From contig JAISWB010000096.1 in assembly GCA_031271265.1 (NCBI GenBank), positions 39,621 through 103,620 on the forward strand: a stretch of 64,000 nucleotides of DNA, given 5' to 3'. Source of the DNA: Desulfovibrio sp. Its GTDB lineage: Bacteria; Desulfobacterota; Desulfovibrionia; Desulfovibrionales; Desulfovibrionaceae. Shown piece after piece: positions 29,476 through 37,952 of the stretch. Each line of letters starts with the position of its first letter. Within the stretch, counting starts at the first letter, position 1. A model generated the notes under the pieces. The model searched no databases and was not told the origin of the DNA. It saw nothing but the letters and a program-made list of their open reading frames with translations. A program made the position numbers and the translations under genes.

Positions 29476-30690
29476 TCAGGTCCCCACCGTGTCTATGATC
29501 GCGCAGATTTCCGCCGGATGCCGGTCCTCGCCGTTTTCCTCAAGGCGCAGAACGACGGCAGCCGCGCTGCCTTCCCGCAATGACCGTTCCGCCAGCAAAA
29601 TGTTGATGCGGCGTCCCTCATGTTCCTGTTCCATGCGCAGCATCCAGGCGTCCTCCCGTTCTTCCCACAGGAACCTGAAATGGCGGGGCGGGGTGAACGT
29701 GAACACAAACAGGGCCTTGAGGTCATTCAAGGAAAAACGCCCGCGCCGCTTTCCCCCCGCCCCGATATACCCGCCGTTCCCGACCGCGGCCATCAACGGC
29801 AGGGCGAGGAAACGGCGCGGGGGTTCAACCTGGCCGCGCTCCGGCATGGGGGCGGTTACGGCGTCCGACGCGGCGAGTTCCGGCGCGTCTTGCCTGCGCA
29901 GAGGAAAAATGCGGCATACGTGCCCCGCCGGCTCCTCCGCACGCGCTTCGGGGTCGTGTTCCGCGCGGCTTTCCCCGCGCCCCTTCGGTTCAATCCCGGA
30001 CGCATCCCGCGCATCGGTAAAACCGTACTCTTCGCTGTCCGTGCCGTGCCGTCCCGAAGCATGCGCGGGAGCATACACGGAAGCATCGTCCATCCACGGG
30101 GGACCGTATTCTCCGTTGCCGCCTGTATGCCGTTCCGTGTCGGATGCGGACGCATTCCGCGCATCCGTACTGCCGTATTCTCCGCCGATTTTGTCTGGCT
30201 GCCTGTAAGCAAGCCCGGCCGCATCGTTATGCCCGGTACCTTGAAAAGGCGTTGGAGCAAGGGGAACTGCAGGCGGAGCCTGGAGCAGGGCGGCCAGGTA
30301 CTCCAGGCGTTTGATGATTTCCTTCTGGCCCAGGAAAATATCGACCATGCTCCGGGCCAGACCCGCGAGCAGGGTGTTCGGGTCGGGCCGGAGCGTTTCG
30401 TCTTCCGCAGGGGCAGGCTGTTGTTCGTCGGCATCGGCTTGGGGGGGAGCGATCCAGTCGAATTCTCCGGCCAGACGCGCGTGGGTTTCGGCAACGCTCA
30501 GGCCGTGTTCAAAAAGGTCTCGGATGCGCCGCGCGACGCGCAGGGCATCTTCGCCGAAGCGGATGGGTTTGCCGTAGCCGGCAACGGGGATGCAGCCCGG
30601 AAACTTGCGGCGATAACTTTTGACCGTGGTTTCCGATACACCCAGCAGGCGGGACAAATCCTTATGGGTATATTCTTTGCCGCCGCTCAT
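29476..30690 (-). CDS. MerR-like HTH protein with repetitive linker
   Basis: N-terminal YTHKDLSRLLGVSETTVKSYRRKFPGCIPVAGYGKPIRF; repeats EYGSTDARNAS / EYGPPWMDDAS / EYGFTDARDAS. Confidence 0.6.
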   Translation of the reverse strand: MSGGKEYTHKDLSRLLGVSETTVKSYRRKFPGCIPVAGYGKPIRFGEDALRVARRIRDLFEHGLSVAETHARLAGEFDWIAPPQADADEQQPAPAEDETLRPDPNTLLAGLARSMVDIFLGQKEIIKRLEYLAALLQAPPAVPLAPTPFQGTGHNDAAGLAYRQPDKIGGEYGSTDARNASASDTERHTGGNGEYGPPWMDDASVYAPAHASGRHGTDSEEYGFTDARDASGIEPKGRGESRAEHDPEARAEEPAGHVCRIFPLRRQDAPELAASDAVTAPMPERGQVEPPRRFLALPLMAAVGNGGYIGAGGKRRGRFSLNDLKALFVFTFTPPRHFRFLWEEREDAWMLRMEQEHEGRRINILLAERSLREGSAAAVVLRLEENGEDRHPAEICAIIDTVGT

Positions 30691-32102
30691 TGCGCCGTCC
30701 CGTCCTGTCCCTGCGCCGATGCGTATTCGTCAAGGGAAACATCACCGTTCAACAGGGCGCGCATGCGGTCACGCTCAACCCCGAACGCCGTCAGCTTTGC
30801 CTTTGGTACCGCCTCGTCGCGTGGTGAGAGCACCTTTTCCGGATTGAGGAAGCGGCCGTTCTTTTTCATGCGGAAATCAAGATGCGGTCCGGTGGCGTAT
30901 CCCGTGCTGCCGACGAAGCCGATGACCTCACCCTGGCGCACGCGGCCGCCCTGCTTCAGGGAACGGGCAAAGCCGCTCAGATGCATGTACATGGATTCAT
31001 AGCCTCCGGCATGCTTGAGTACGACATAGTTACCCGCGCCGCGTCCGAAGCCGCGAAAGGTCACCACTCCGCCGCCTATGGCCTTGACCGGGGTTCCGGT
31101 CGGCGCCGCGTAATCCACGGCCGGATGCGCCCGCACGATGTCCAGAATGGGATGCAGGCGCGCCGAACTGAAGCGCGAGCTGATGCGCGTGAAGGCCAGC
31201 GGCGCCTTCAAAAAAGCCCGCTTCAGGCTCTCGCCGGCGGCTGTGAAAAAGGCGTTGTTGCCGAAGCTGTCCTTGAAGCGGAACGCTTCGAACTTCTTGT
31301 TCCTGTTGATGAATTCAGCAACGGGAATGGCCCCGTAGCCCTTGAATTCACCGTCGCGGTAGCGTTTTTCCACCAGCAGGCGGAAGGAGTCGCCGGGTTG
31401 CAGGTCGCGTATGAAGTTGATTTCCCAAGCGAAAATGTCGGCAAGGCGCACGGCCAGAGCCGGACTTTCCCCGAGAAGGAGCATGCTCTCAAAGAGGCTG
31501 GATTCTATGCTGCTTTCCACCCGCACAAGCCGGATGTCGTATTCGATTTTTTCCAGGGACGCCTTCCATCGGATGGCGCTGCCCTCAATCTCGCGCACGA
31601 TGACCAGGCGGTTGTTGTCGTCGGCTTCGTATTCAAAGCGCGTCAAGTCGCCCTGATCCAAGGTCACGGCATAGGGCCGGCCCGCCCGGATGCGGGACAG
31701 GGGCCAGACGCTTTTGGCCGCTTCCACCACGGCGTTGGTCGCCGCCGGGGAGAGCCACTGCTGCAGCAGGGCGCCCGCAGTGTCTCCGGGGGCAATTTCA
31801 CCCCGGATCAGATTGGGACTTTCCTCTTCGTCTTCCCCGGCGGTATCTTCAGTTCCCGGCTGAAAATAGGCTTCGGGAAGCTCGGCCTGCGCACTTTCTT
31901 CCTGCGTCGCCGGCACAGCGGCAACGGGCGCTTCCTCCTGTCTGGCGGGCTCCCGTCCGACGATTTCCATAAAAAAAACAATGACGATCAGAATCAACCC
32001 GGCAGCGGCGATCAGATAGGATGCGCCGACGGTTCCGCGCCCGGCAAAACGTGCGGGCGGTCTGAATCTCGACCGCTTGTCGCTGTTTTTCGCGCTCTTC
32101 AC
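30687..32102 (-). CDS. M23 family metallopeptidase (LytM/OapA-like), membrane anchored
   Basis: N-terminal TM YLIAAAGLILIVIVFFMEIVG; HPAVDYAAPTGTPVKAIGGGVVTFRGFGRGAGNYVVLKHAGGYESMYMHLSGF. Confidence 0.88.
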   Translation of the reverse strand: MKSAKNSDKRSRFRPPARFAGRGTVGASYLIAAAGLILIVIVFFMEIVGREPARQEEAPVAAVPATQEESAQAELPEAYFQPGTEDTAGEDEEESPNLIRGEIAPGDTAGALLQQWLSPAATNAVVEAAKSVWPLSRIRAGRPYAVTLDQGDLTRFEYEADDNNRLVIVREIEGSAIRWKASLEKIEYDIRLVRVESSIESSLFESMLLLGESPALAVRLADIFAWEINFIRDLQPGDSFRLLVEKRYRDGEFKGYGAIPVAEFINRNKKFEAFRFKDSFGNNAFFTAAGESLKRAFLKAPLAFTRISSRFSSARLHPILDIVRAHPAVDYAAPTGTPVKAIGGGVVTFRGFGRGAGNYVVLKHAGGYESMYMHLSGFARSLKQGGRVRQGEVIGFVGSTGYATGPHLDFRMKKNGRFLNPEKVLSPRDEAVPKAKLTAFGVERDRMRALLNGDVSLDEYASAQGQDGTAQ

Positions 32103-32261
32103 GGCACCCGACGGCGAGGTTTAGCCTTCTGCGGGACCTGCCGGTCCGCGCCGGGCAGGGGATCACGCTGCGGTCGATTCCGCGGCGCACGCCGCGGCGG
32201 GGCCGCCCGGTCCGCTCCGGACGGAATCCCGATGCGCCGCGCGCAGGGCGTGCGCCCGACG

Positions 32262-32618
32262 TCAATCTTCAATATCCGCGACAACGGCGACATAGGCATC
32301 GAGGGCGCTTTCCAAAGCGCCGAGGTGCATGACGGAGCCCGTCATATCCTCTTCTTTGGCGGCCTGTTCCAGTTGTTGCGCGGCGGCATAGACATCGGTG
32401 ATGGAGAGATTGGCGGACGAGCCTTTTATGGAATGGGCCTGTTCGCGCAAGGAGTTGAGGTCGCCGGACATGACGGCCGCGTTCATTTTTTCCTTGATGC
32501 CGGGGGCATCGGCCGCCACTTTGCGCAGCAGCTTGAGGTACAGTTTTTTGTTGCGGGCAACGCGGGCAAGCCCGTCCACGACATTAATGCCCGGAAGATT
32601 GGAAGAAAGATCGGACAC
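32262..32618 (-). CDS. Hpt (histidine phosphotransfer) domain protein
   Basis: LREQAHSIKGSSANLSITDVYAAAQQLEQAA. Confidence 0.85.
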   Translation of the reverse strand: MSDLSSNLPGINVVDGLARVARNKKLYLKLLRKVAADAPGIKEKMNAAVMSGDLNSLREQAHSIKGSSANLSITDVYAAAQQLEQAAKEEDMTGSVMHLGALESALDAYVAVVADIED

Positions 32619-32914
32619 GTTGTTGACTCCTGGTCACTTGTCGTTTTCGGCCGGTCGGGCGCGAGGCCGGCGTTTTTACCGGTACCGTCGCCGCATCGGC
32701 GCTGCGGCATCTGACAGCACGCAGTAACCTAACCGTTTTGGCGGATATGTCAATCCGCATAATGCCGGAAAGCGGCATCGCGGGCGCGAAAGGCGTGGTC
32801 GGGATCGCCACGGAGCGGCCTGCATGGAGGCAGCAAGGGCGTTTTTTTCGTTGCTTGCCGGGCACGCAGACCCGGCATCTGTCCTTCAACGCATGCAAGG
32901 CTGCGGAAAAGCTG

Positions 32915-35900
32915 CTACAGCACCTTGAGTATCGACCAGTCCTGTTCCACGGCCGTGCGCTCCAGGGCCGCGCCGCCGAGTATGCAGACCCTGCCCTTGT
33001 CCTTCAAGGCTTCCAGGGCAGCGGCAAAGTCCGTAAAATCCTTCCGCGTCGTACTCAGGATTTCCTCGCGCATGCGCCCGCGCCGCTCTTCGTCGTCCCC
33101 GCTCAAGGCGCGGACAAAAGCCGCTCGCCCCTTGGCATCGGGCAGAAGGTAGGCGTCCAGTTCCCCTATGGCCCCGATCACGGCTTTTTCCAGCTCTGCC
33201 CGCGAAGGCGGGTTCTCCGCGAGTTCACGGGCCGCGGCATCGAAGATGTCCAGCGTGGGCAGGATGTTCGGATCCCGGTACGAAACGGCGACCAAGGCCC
33301 CGCTTGCCCGGTCCAGAGCGCAAAGACAACCGTAAGCGCCGCCCTGCACCCGCACCCGATCCCACAGGTAGCCGGCACGCAGATGCTTGAGCACGACCTG
33401 CGCGGACCCGCCGTACACATAGCCCGCGTCAAACAGATTGACTCCCTTGCCCGTATAGTTGACCTGCACGGGCATCAGCAGCGCCTCGCGCTCCGGAAGC
33501 GACTCATCCGGGCCGGAGGTCGGAGCGTTCTCCGGGTTGTTCTCCAAGATATTGTCCGGGTTGTTCTCCGGCGCGTACGATGCGGCCAAACGTCCGGACA
33601 GGTCCGCGGCCTGCTTCTCCAGTTCCGTGCGCTGTCCGGGCAAGGCTGTGATGTTCAACTCTGCAACGCCCCCCCGCAGCACCACCCGGCGCAGGATTTC
33701 CAAGTCGTCAAGCACCGCGGCATCGCCGGCTTCCAAGTCCTTTGCCGCCCGGCGCAGGTAAGGCAGGGCGCTCAGGCCGCAGGTTTCTTCCTCAAGCCTG
33801 CCCGCCGCGCACAGGGACGCACGCAGACGCGAAGCCACGGCCAAGTGCCCGGCAGGGGCCAGATTGTGTTCAAGACGGGCTTTTTCTTCCAGCACCATGC
33901 GCAAAAAGCGCTTCGAGTCCGTAAACACGGTTTCGCACAGGGCTTCGCCCATCAGGTCGAAAAGTTCCGCCGTCTTGTCCGGCGCGGCTTTGCCCTCAAG
34001 GATCAGGCGGCCGTGCGGGGCGCCTTCCGTAAACCGCGTGAAAAAGAGCAGGTCGCCCGCCATGCCGCCGGTTTTGCAGGCCACGCGCATGCCGAACTCG
34101 ACAAAATCGCGCCTGCGCGTGCCCATTTCCACAAGCGCCCGCCCGAACAACGGCAGCAGGGGCAACAGACGCCCCGGCACGGCGGACACGGCAAAGGCCG
34201 CCCCGGCATAGACAATGCCCCCCGTGGGCAGGGGGTGAAAAAACAGTTCCGAAAACACGCCCGTGCGGCTGCTCTTCTCACTTTCCCCGTCCGTCCGCAC
34301 GGGGTGAAGCGGTGATACATTATTACCTGCCGGCGGCAGAGTGAGTATGTCCGTAGGGATAGATGTGTTACGCCGGGGCAGGTCCGCCGGGACCAGGCGT
34401 GGGATGCGCGCCAGGTCTTCCGGGGAATCAGGAGCGGCCTGCGCAGCGCGCAAGGCCGCGGCGCGCGGGGCAACGGCCGCGCGTTCCTCCGCGCTCATGC
34501 CCGCGGTCACGGCAGCGATGCGCGCTTTTTCCTCCTGCTCCAGACGCTCCCCCAAAGCCGGGTCCGGCTTCAGGATCACCGTAACCCGGTGCGGGTTGGA
34601 AAGCAGAAACTTGTCGATAAGTTTCTCAAAATACCCCCGGCTGCCGGATGCCGCCGCTATATGCTCCTTGATCTTGTGCAGCGGTCCTTCAAAGCGCAAG
34701 GGATCCAAGGGATCACCGTCGTGCAGCCAGGTGACGAGAGCGCGCAGCATCACGGAAAGGCCCACGGGGAAACGTCCGGAATTGTTTTCACGCAGGTCGA
34801 ACTCCACGCTGTTCACGGCCGCCTCGACCGCCGCCTCGGGCAAGCCTTGTTCCGCAAGGTCCCGCAGAGTCGAAAGAATCAGATCTTCCACGCGCCCGGC
34901 GGCGGATTGTTCCACACCCTTCAGGCCGACGGAAAACACAGCTTGGCGCAGTTCGTCCTCCAGCCCACCCCCGGCCAGGTCTTCCCCCAGGCCGGATTCG
35001 ATCAGGGCGCGGCGCAGGGGCGAGGCGGGCAGCCCGAGCAGGATGTGCTCCAGCATGCAAAAGGCAAGAGACAACTCTGTATTCGCCGTTTCCGGCCCCA
35101 ACCAGTTCAGGGTGACCATGCCTTTTTCCGCGTCTTCTCCGCCGGCGGACGACACGGCAAAGGGCACGACCGCGCTGCGCGGCGCGTCGAAAGGCGTCTG
35201 CAGGCCGACGGAGGAGTCCGGGGCAAGGAAACCGAAAGGCGCGAGTACGACGGCGATGCGCCGCAGGCGTTCCTCTTCGGGATCGTCGCCCCAGAAAAAG
35301 AAGCGGGCGTTGGACGGATGGTAATGACGTTCGTGGAAGCCGCGGAAGCGCGCATAATCCAGATCGGGGATGTGCGCCGGATCGCCGCCGGATTCCAGGG
35401 CATAGACCGTGTCCGGAAACAGGGAATGCAGGGTGTAACGCTCCAGCACGGAGTCAGGGGAGGAAAAGGCCCCCTTCATTTCATTGTACACCACACCTTT
35501 GAAAATCAGGCCGTCTTCCGCGGGTTCCAGGTGCCTGCCTTCCTGCTCGAAGGTCTGTTCGCTGATTGCGGGAAAAAACACCGCGTCCAGGTAGACGTCC
35601 GTCAGGTTGTAAAAGTCCTGAAGATTGGCGCTCGCCACCGGGTAACAGGTCTTGTCCGGGTAGGTGAAGGCATTGAGAAAAGTGTGCAGGGAACCCTTGA
35701 GCAGTTCCACAAAAGGTTCCTTGACGGGATAGTTCCGCGACCCGCAGAGAACGGAATGTTCAAGGATATGCGCAACGCCGGAGGAATCGAAGGGCGGGGT
35801 GCGGAAGGTCACGCCGAAGACCTTGTTCTCGTCCTTGTTTATAAAGGACAGAAGCGGAGCCTGCGTGGCATCGTGCCGCCAGAGGCGGGCCGTGGAGGAA

Positions 35901-35944
35901 AGTTCGGCGACGTTTTCTTCGCGCAACAGCGTAAATCCGTGCAT
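32915..35944 (-). CDS. M16C peptidase, PreP/presequence-protease-like
   Basis: FDSSGVAHILEHSVLCGSRNYPVKEPFVELLKGSLHTFLNAFTYPDKTCYPVAS; inverted zinc motif HILEH. Confidence 0.9.
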   Translation of the reverse strand: MHGFTLLREENVAELSSTARLWRHDATQAPLLSFINKDENKVFGVTFRTPPFDSSGVAHILEHSVLCGSRNYPVKEPFVELLKGSLHTFLNAFTYPDKTCYPVASANLQDFYNLTDVYLDAVFFPAISEQTFEQEGRHLEPAEDGLIFKGVVYNEMKGAFSSPDSVLERYTLHSLFPDTVYALESGGDPAHIPDLDYARFRGFHERHYHPSNARFFFWGDDPEEERLRRIAVVLAPFGFLAPDSSVGLQTPFDAPRSAVVPFAVSSAGGEDAEKGMVTLNWLGPETANTELSLAFCMLEHILLGLPASPLRRALIESGLGEDLAGGGLEDELRQAVFSVGLKGVEQSAAGRVEDLILSTLRDLAEQGLPEAAVEAAVNSVEFDLRENNSGRFPVGLSVMLRALVTWLHDGDPLDPLRFEGPLHKIKEHIAAASGSRGYFEKLIDKFLLSNPHRVTVILKPDPALGERLEQEEKARIAAVTAGMSAEERAAVAPRAAALRAAQAAPDSPEDLARIPRLVPADLPRRNTSIPTDILTLPPAGNNVSPLHPVRTDGESEKSSRTGVFSELFFHPLPTGGIVYAGAAFAVSAVPGRLLPLLPLFGRALVEMGTRRRDFVEFGMRVACKTGGMAGDLLFFTRFTEGAPHGRLILEGKAAPDKTAELFDLMGEALCETVFTDSKRFLRMVLEEKARLEHNLAPAGHLAVASRLRASLCAAGRLEEETCGLSALPYLRRAAKDLEAGDAAVLDDLEILRRVVLRGGVAELNITALPGQRTELEKQAADLSGRLAASYAPENNPDNILENNPENAPTSGPDESLPEREALLMPVQVNYTGKGVNLFDAGYVYGGSAQVVLKHLRAGYLWDRVRVQGGAYGCLCALDRASGALVAVSYRDPNILPTLDIFDAAARELAENPPSRAELEKAVIGAIGELDAYLLPDAKGRAAFVRALSGDDEERRGRMREEILSTTRKDFTDFAAALEALKDKGRVCILGGAALERTAVEQDWSILKVL

Positions 35945-36000
35945 ATCCGCATCCTTACTTTGTTTTTTTTCAGATTTGCGAAGGAATAATGTTACCGGAA

Positions 36001-36073
36001 AGCTATGCTCGGCTTTGCCGGCCGTCAAGCGGGAATCTCCCTGAAGAAGTGGTGCCCGGACGTAAAGGAAGTG
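36001..36073. repeat. Family B repeat, orphan copy (B4)
   Basis: agctatgctcggctttgccggccgtcaagcgggaatctccctgaagaag...taaaggaagtg; same order as 51935-52000. Confidence 0.45.
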
Positions 36074-36401
36074 TTGATCACAACCCGCCGGGCGTAACGG
36101 TGTGCTCCCTTCCAATTCCGCGTGTCCCGCCTGCGCGGCCGCTCCTGAATAAAAGTATATAATAGATTGTTATTATAGTAAATTTTTAATGTACGGCGAG
36201 CAAAATGTTTGCTTTGCCATCTGCGTGTTGAAGGTATACGCTTAAGTCGATGTTGAAATTTCCGGAAATACCGCCTGTTTTTTTTCGAAAAAATCCTTTG
36301 GAGGCGCATGCGCGCATTGTTTGCGCGGTCGGGCGTCCGAGTGCGGCCCGGATCATACAGCGACGGCACAAATTTGCTGCCGCGCAAGAGAGGATGAAAC
36401 C

Positions 36402-36941
36402 ATGTCCAAAAAAATCGCAGTCATAGTCGGCAGTCTGAGACGTGAATCCCTGAACCGCAAGCTGGCCTCGGCCCTCGCGGAGCTGGGCTCCGGCTTCGCA
36501 AGCTTCGACATTCTGCCCCTGGGCGACGTGCCCATGTTCAACCAGGATCTGGAAGACGATGTCCCGGCGCCGGTGTTGCAGATGAGGGAAGGCGTGCGCG
36601 CTGCCGATGCCCTGCTCTTTCTCACTCCGGAGTACAACCGCGGCGTCCCGGCCGTCATGAAAAATGCCGTGGACTGGTGTTCGCGTCCCACGGGCAAGGG
36701 CGTTCTGGCCGGCAAATCAGCCGCCTTGGGCGGGATGAGTCCCGGCGCCGTCGGCACCGCCGTGGCCCAGTCGCAGTTGAAGCCCGTCCTGCTCATGCTC
36801 GGCGTGCGGCTCATGGGGCAACCGGAGCTTTACATTCACGGGGGAGCGGACTATTTTGACGCCGGGGGGAAGGTTGCCGACGAGAATAATCGGCGCTTTT
36901 TGATCAACTTTATCAAACGCTTCGAGGCATGGATCGGATGA
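36402..36941 (+). CDS. NADPH-dependent FMN reductase
   Basis: KIAVIVGSLRRESLNRKLASAL, LFLTPEYNRGVPAVMKNAVDWCSRP, GKSAALGGMSPG. Confidence 0.9.
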   Translation: MSKKIAVIVGSLRRESLNRKLASALAELGSGFASFDILPLGDVPMFNQDLEDDVPAPVLQMREGVRAADALLFLTPEYNRGVPAVMKNAVDWCSRPTGKGVLAGKSAALGGMSPGAVGTAVAQSQLKPVLLMLGVRLMGQPELYIHGGADYFDAGGKVADENNRRFLINFIKRFEAWIG

Positions 36942-36949
36942 GGTCGCCT

Positions 36950-36982
36950 GCGGCCTCGCCGGTTTGTCGCCGTTGAGGCCGC
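36950..36982 (+). terminator. Hairpin after FMN reductase gene
   Basis: GCGGCCTC/GAGGCCGC 8-bp stem with 17-nt loop; no U-tract. Confidence 0.3.
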
Positions 36983-37001
36983 AACAAGGCAGTTTTCACC
37001 A

Positions 37002-37874
37002 TTGTCCGAACATACAGCATGTCTGCCGGTACGGTGTTACGACACCCTCCGTGAGTATTGGGAATGTCCGGCAACACTGCGCCGCATATACGGCGTTCTG
37101 GTTGTCGTTTTTATAGGCTCCGTGTGTACCGTGGTGCTGAATGCCCGAGGGCTGTTGCCGGAGCCTTTCGCACACGCGGCGGCGCGCAATCCCTTTGACG
37201 CCATTCGCATGGCCTTCAGCCTGATTCTGGTCGTGGAAGTCCTGGAGTTGATCTTCACGGTCGCGGATTCTGTATCCAAGGCCATGGGCAAGCAGCTTGA
37301 AATCATGGCCCTGCTGCTTCTGCGCGAATCATTCTCGGAGATCGGCCTGCTCAACGCCGCACCGTCATTGGAGCAGGACTGGTTTCTGTTTGCCCGGATA
37401 GGCGTGACGGCTGTGTCGGGGCTGCTGCTTTTCGCGTTCCGCGGCATTTTCCTGCGTCTGCACACGCCTTACGGACCCGGCAGCAATATTCGGGGATACA
37501 TCTGCGCCAAGAAATACATTTCCCTTTTCCTTTTGCTGATCTTTGTTCTCGGCGGCGCCTACGACCTGGGACGCATGGCCGTCACCGGGGAAAAAACGGT
37601 CTTTTTCCACATTTTCTACACGGTACTCATTTTTACGGACATCCTGCTGGTGCTGACGGGCCAGTATTTTATGCCTTCTTTTCAGGCCACGTTCAGGAAT
37701 TCCGGCTATGCCGTGAGTACCCTGCTCATGCGCATGTCCATGGGGGCGCAGCCTCTGACGGGGGCCGCGCTCTGCGTGCTTGCCGGCCTGTACCTGATCG
37801 GTTTGGCCTGGACCATATCCCGATTTGCCGATAAGTGCCCTGGCGGCGCGGAACGGCAGGTCCGGCAGCGCTGA
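37002..37874 (+). CDS. Uncharacterised multi-pass membrane protein
   Basis: Long ORF with several hydrophobic segments; family not recognised; TTG start assumed. Confidence 0.6.
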   Translation: MSEHTACLPVRCYDTLREYWECPATLRRIYGVLVVVFIGSVCTVVLNARGLLPEPFAHAAARNPFDAIRMAFSLILVVEVLELIFTVADSVSKAMGKQLEIMALLLLRESFSEIGLLNAAPSLEQDWFLFARIGVTAVSGLLLFAFRGIFLRLHTPYGPGSNIRGYICAKKYISLFLLLIFVLGGAYDLGRMAVTGEKTVFFHIFYTVLIFTDILLVLTGQYFMPSFQATFRNSGYAVSTLLMRMSMGAQPLTGAALCVLAGLYLIGLAWTISRFADKCPGGAERQVRQR

Positions 37875-37908
37875 CGCCGGTCGGCGGCAATACGGGTGCT
37901 GTCAGGTG

Positions 37909-37950
37909 AGGGGAACCGGCCTGAGCAGGCACAAGGCCTACCGGGGAAAG
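37909..37950. repeat. Family A hairpin copy (A4) between convergent genes
   Basis: ggggaaccggcctgagcaggcacaaggcctaccggggaaagcat; matches the 24150-24192 core. Confidence 0.5.
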
Positions 37951-37952
37951 CA

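Noticed and set aside
33520-33575. 24-bp repeat tccgggttgttctcc in the M16 peptidase gene
   Set aside because: Only two copies (33531 and 33555); real but minor compared with other coding repeats
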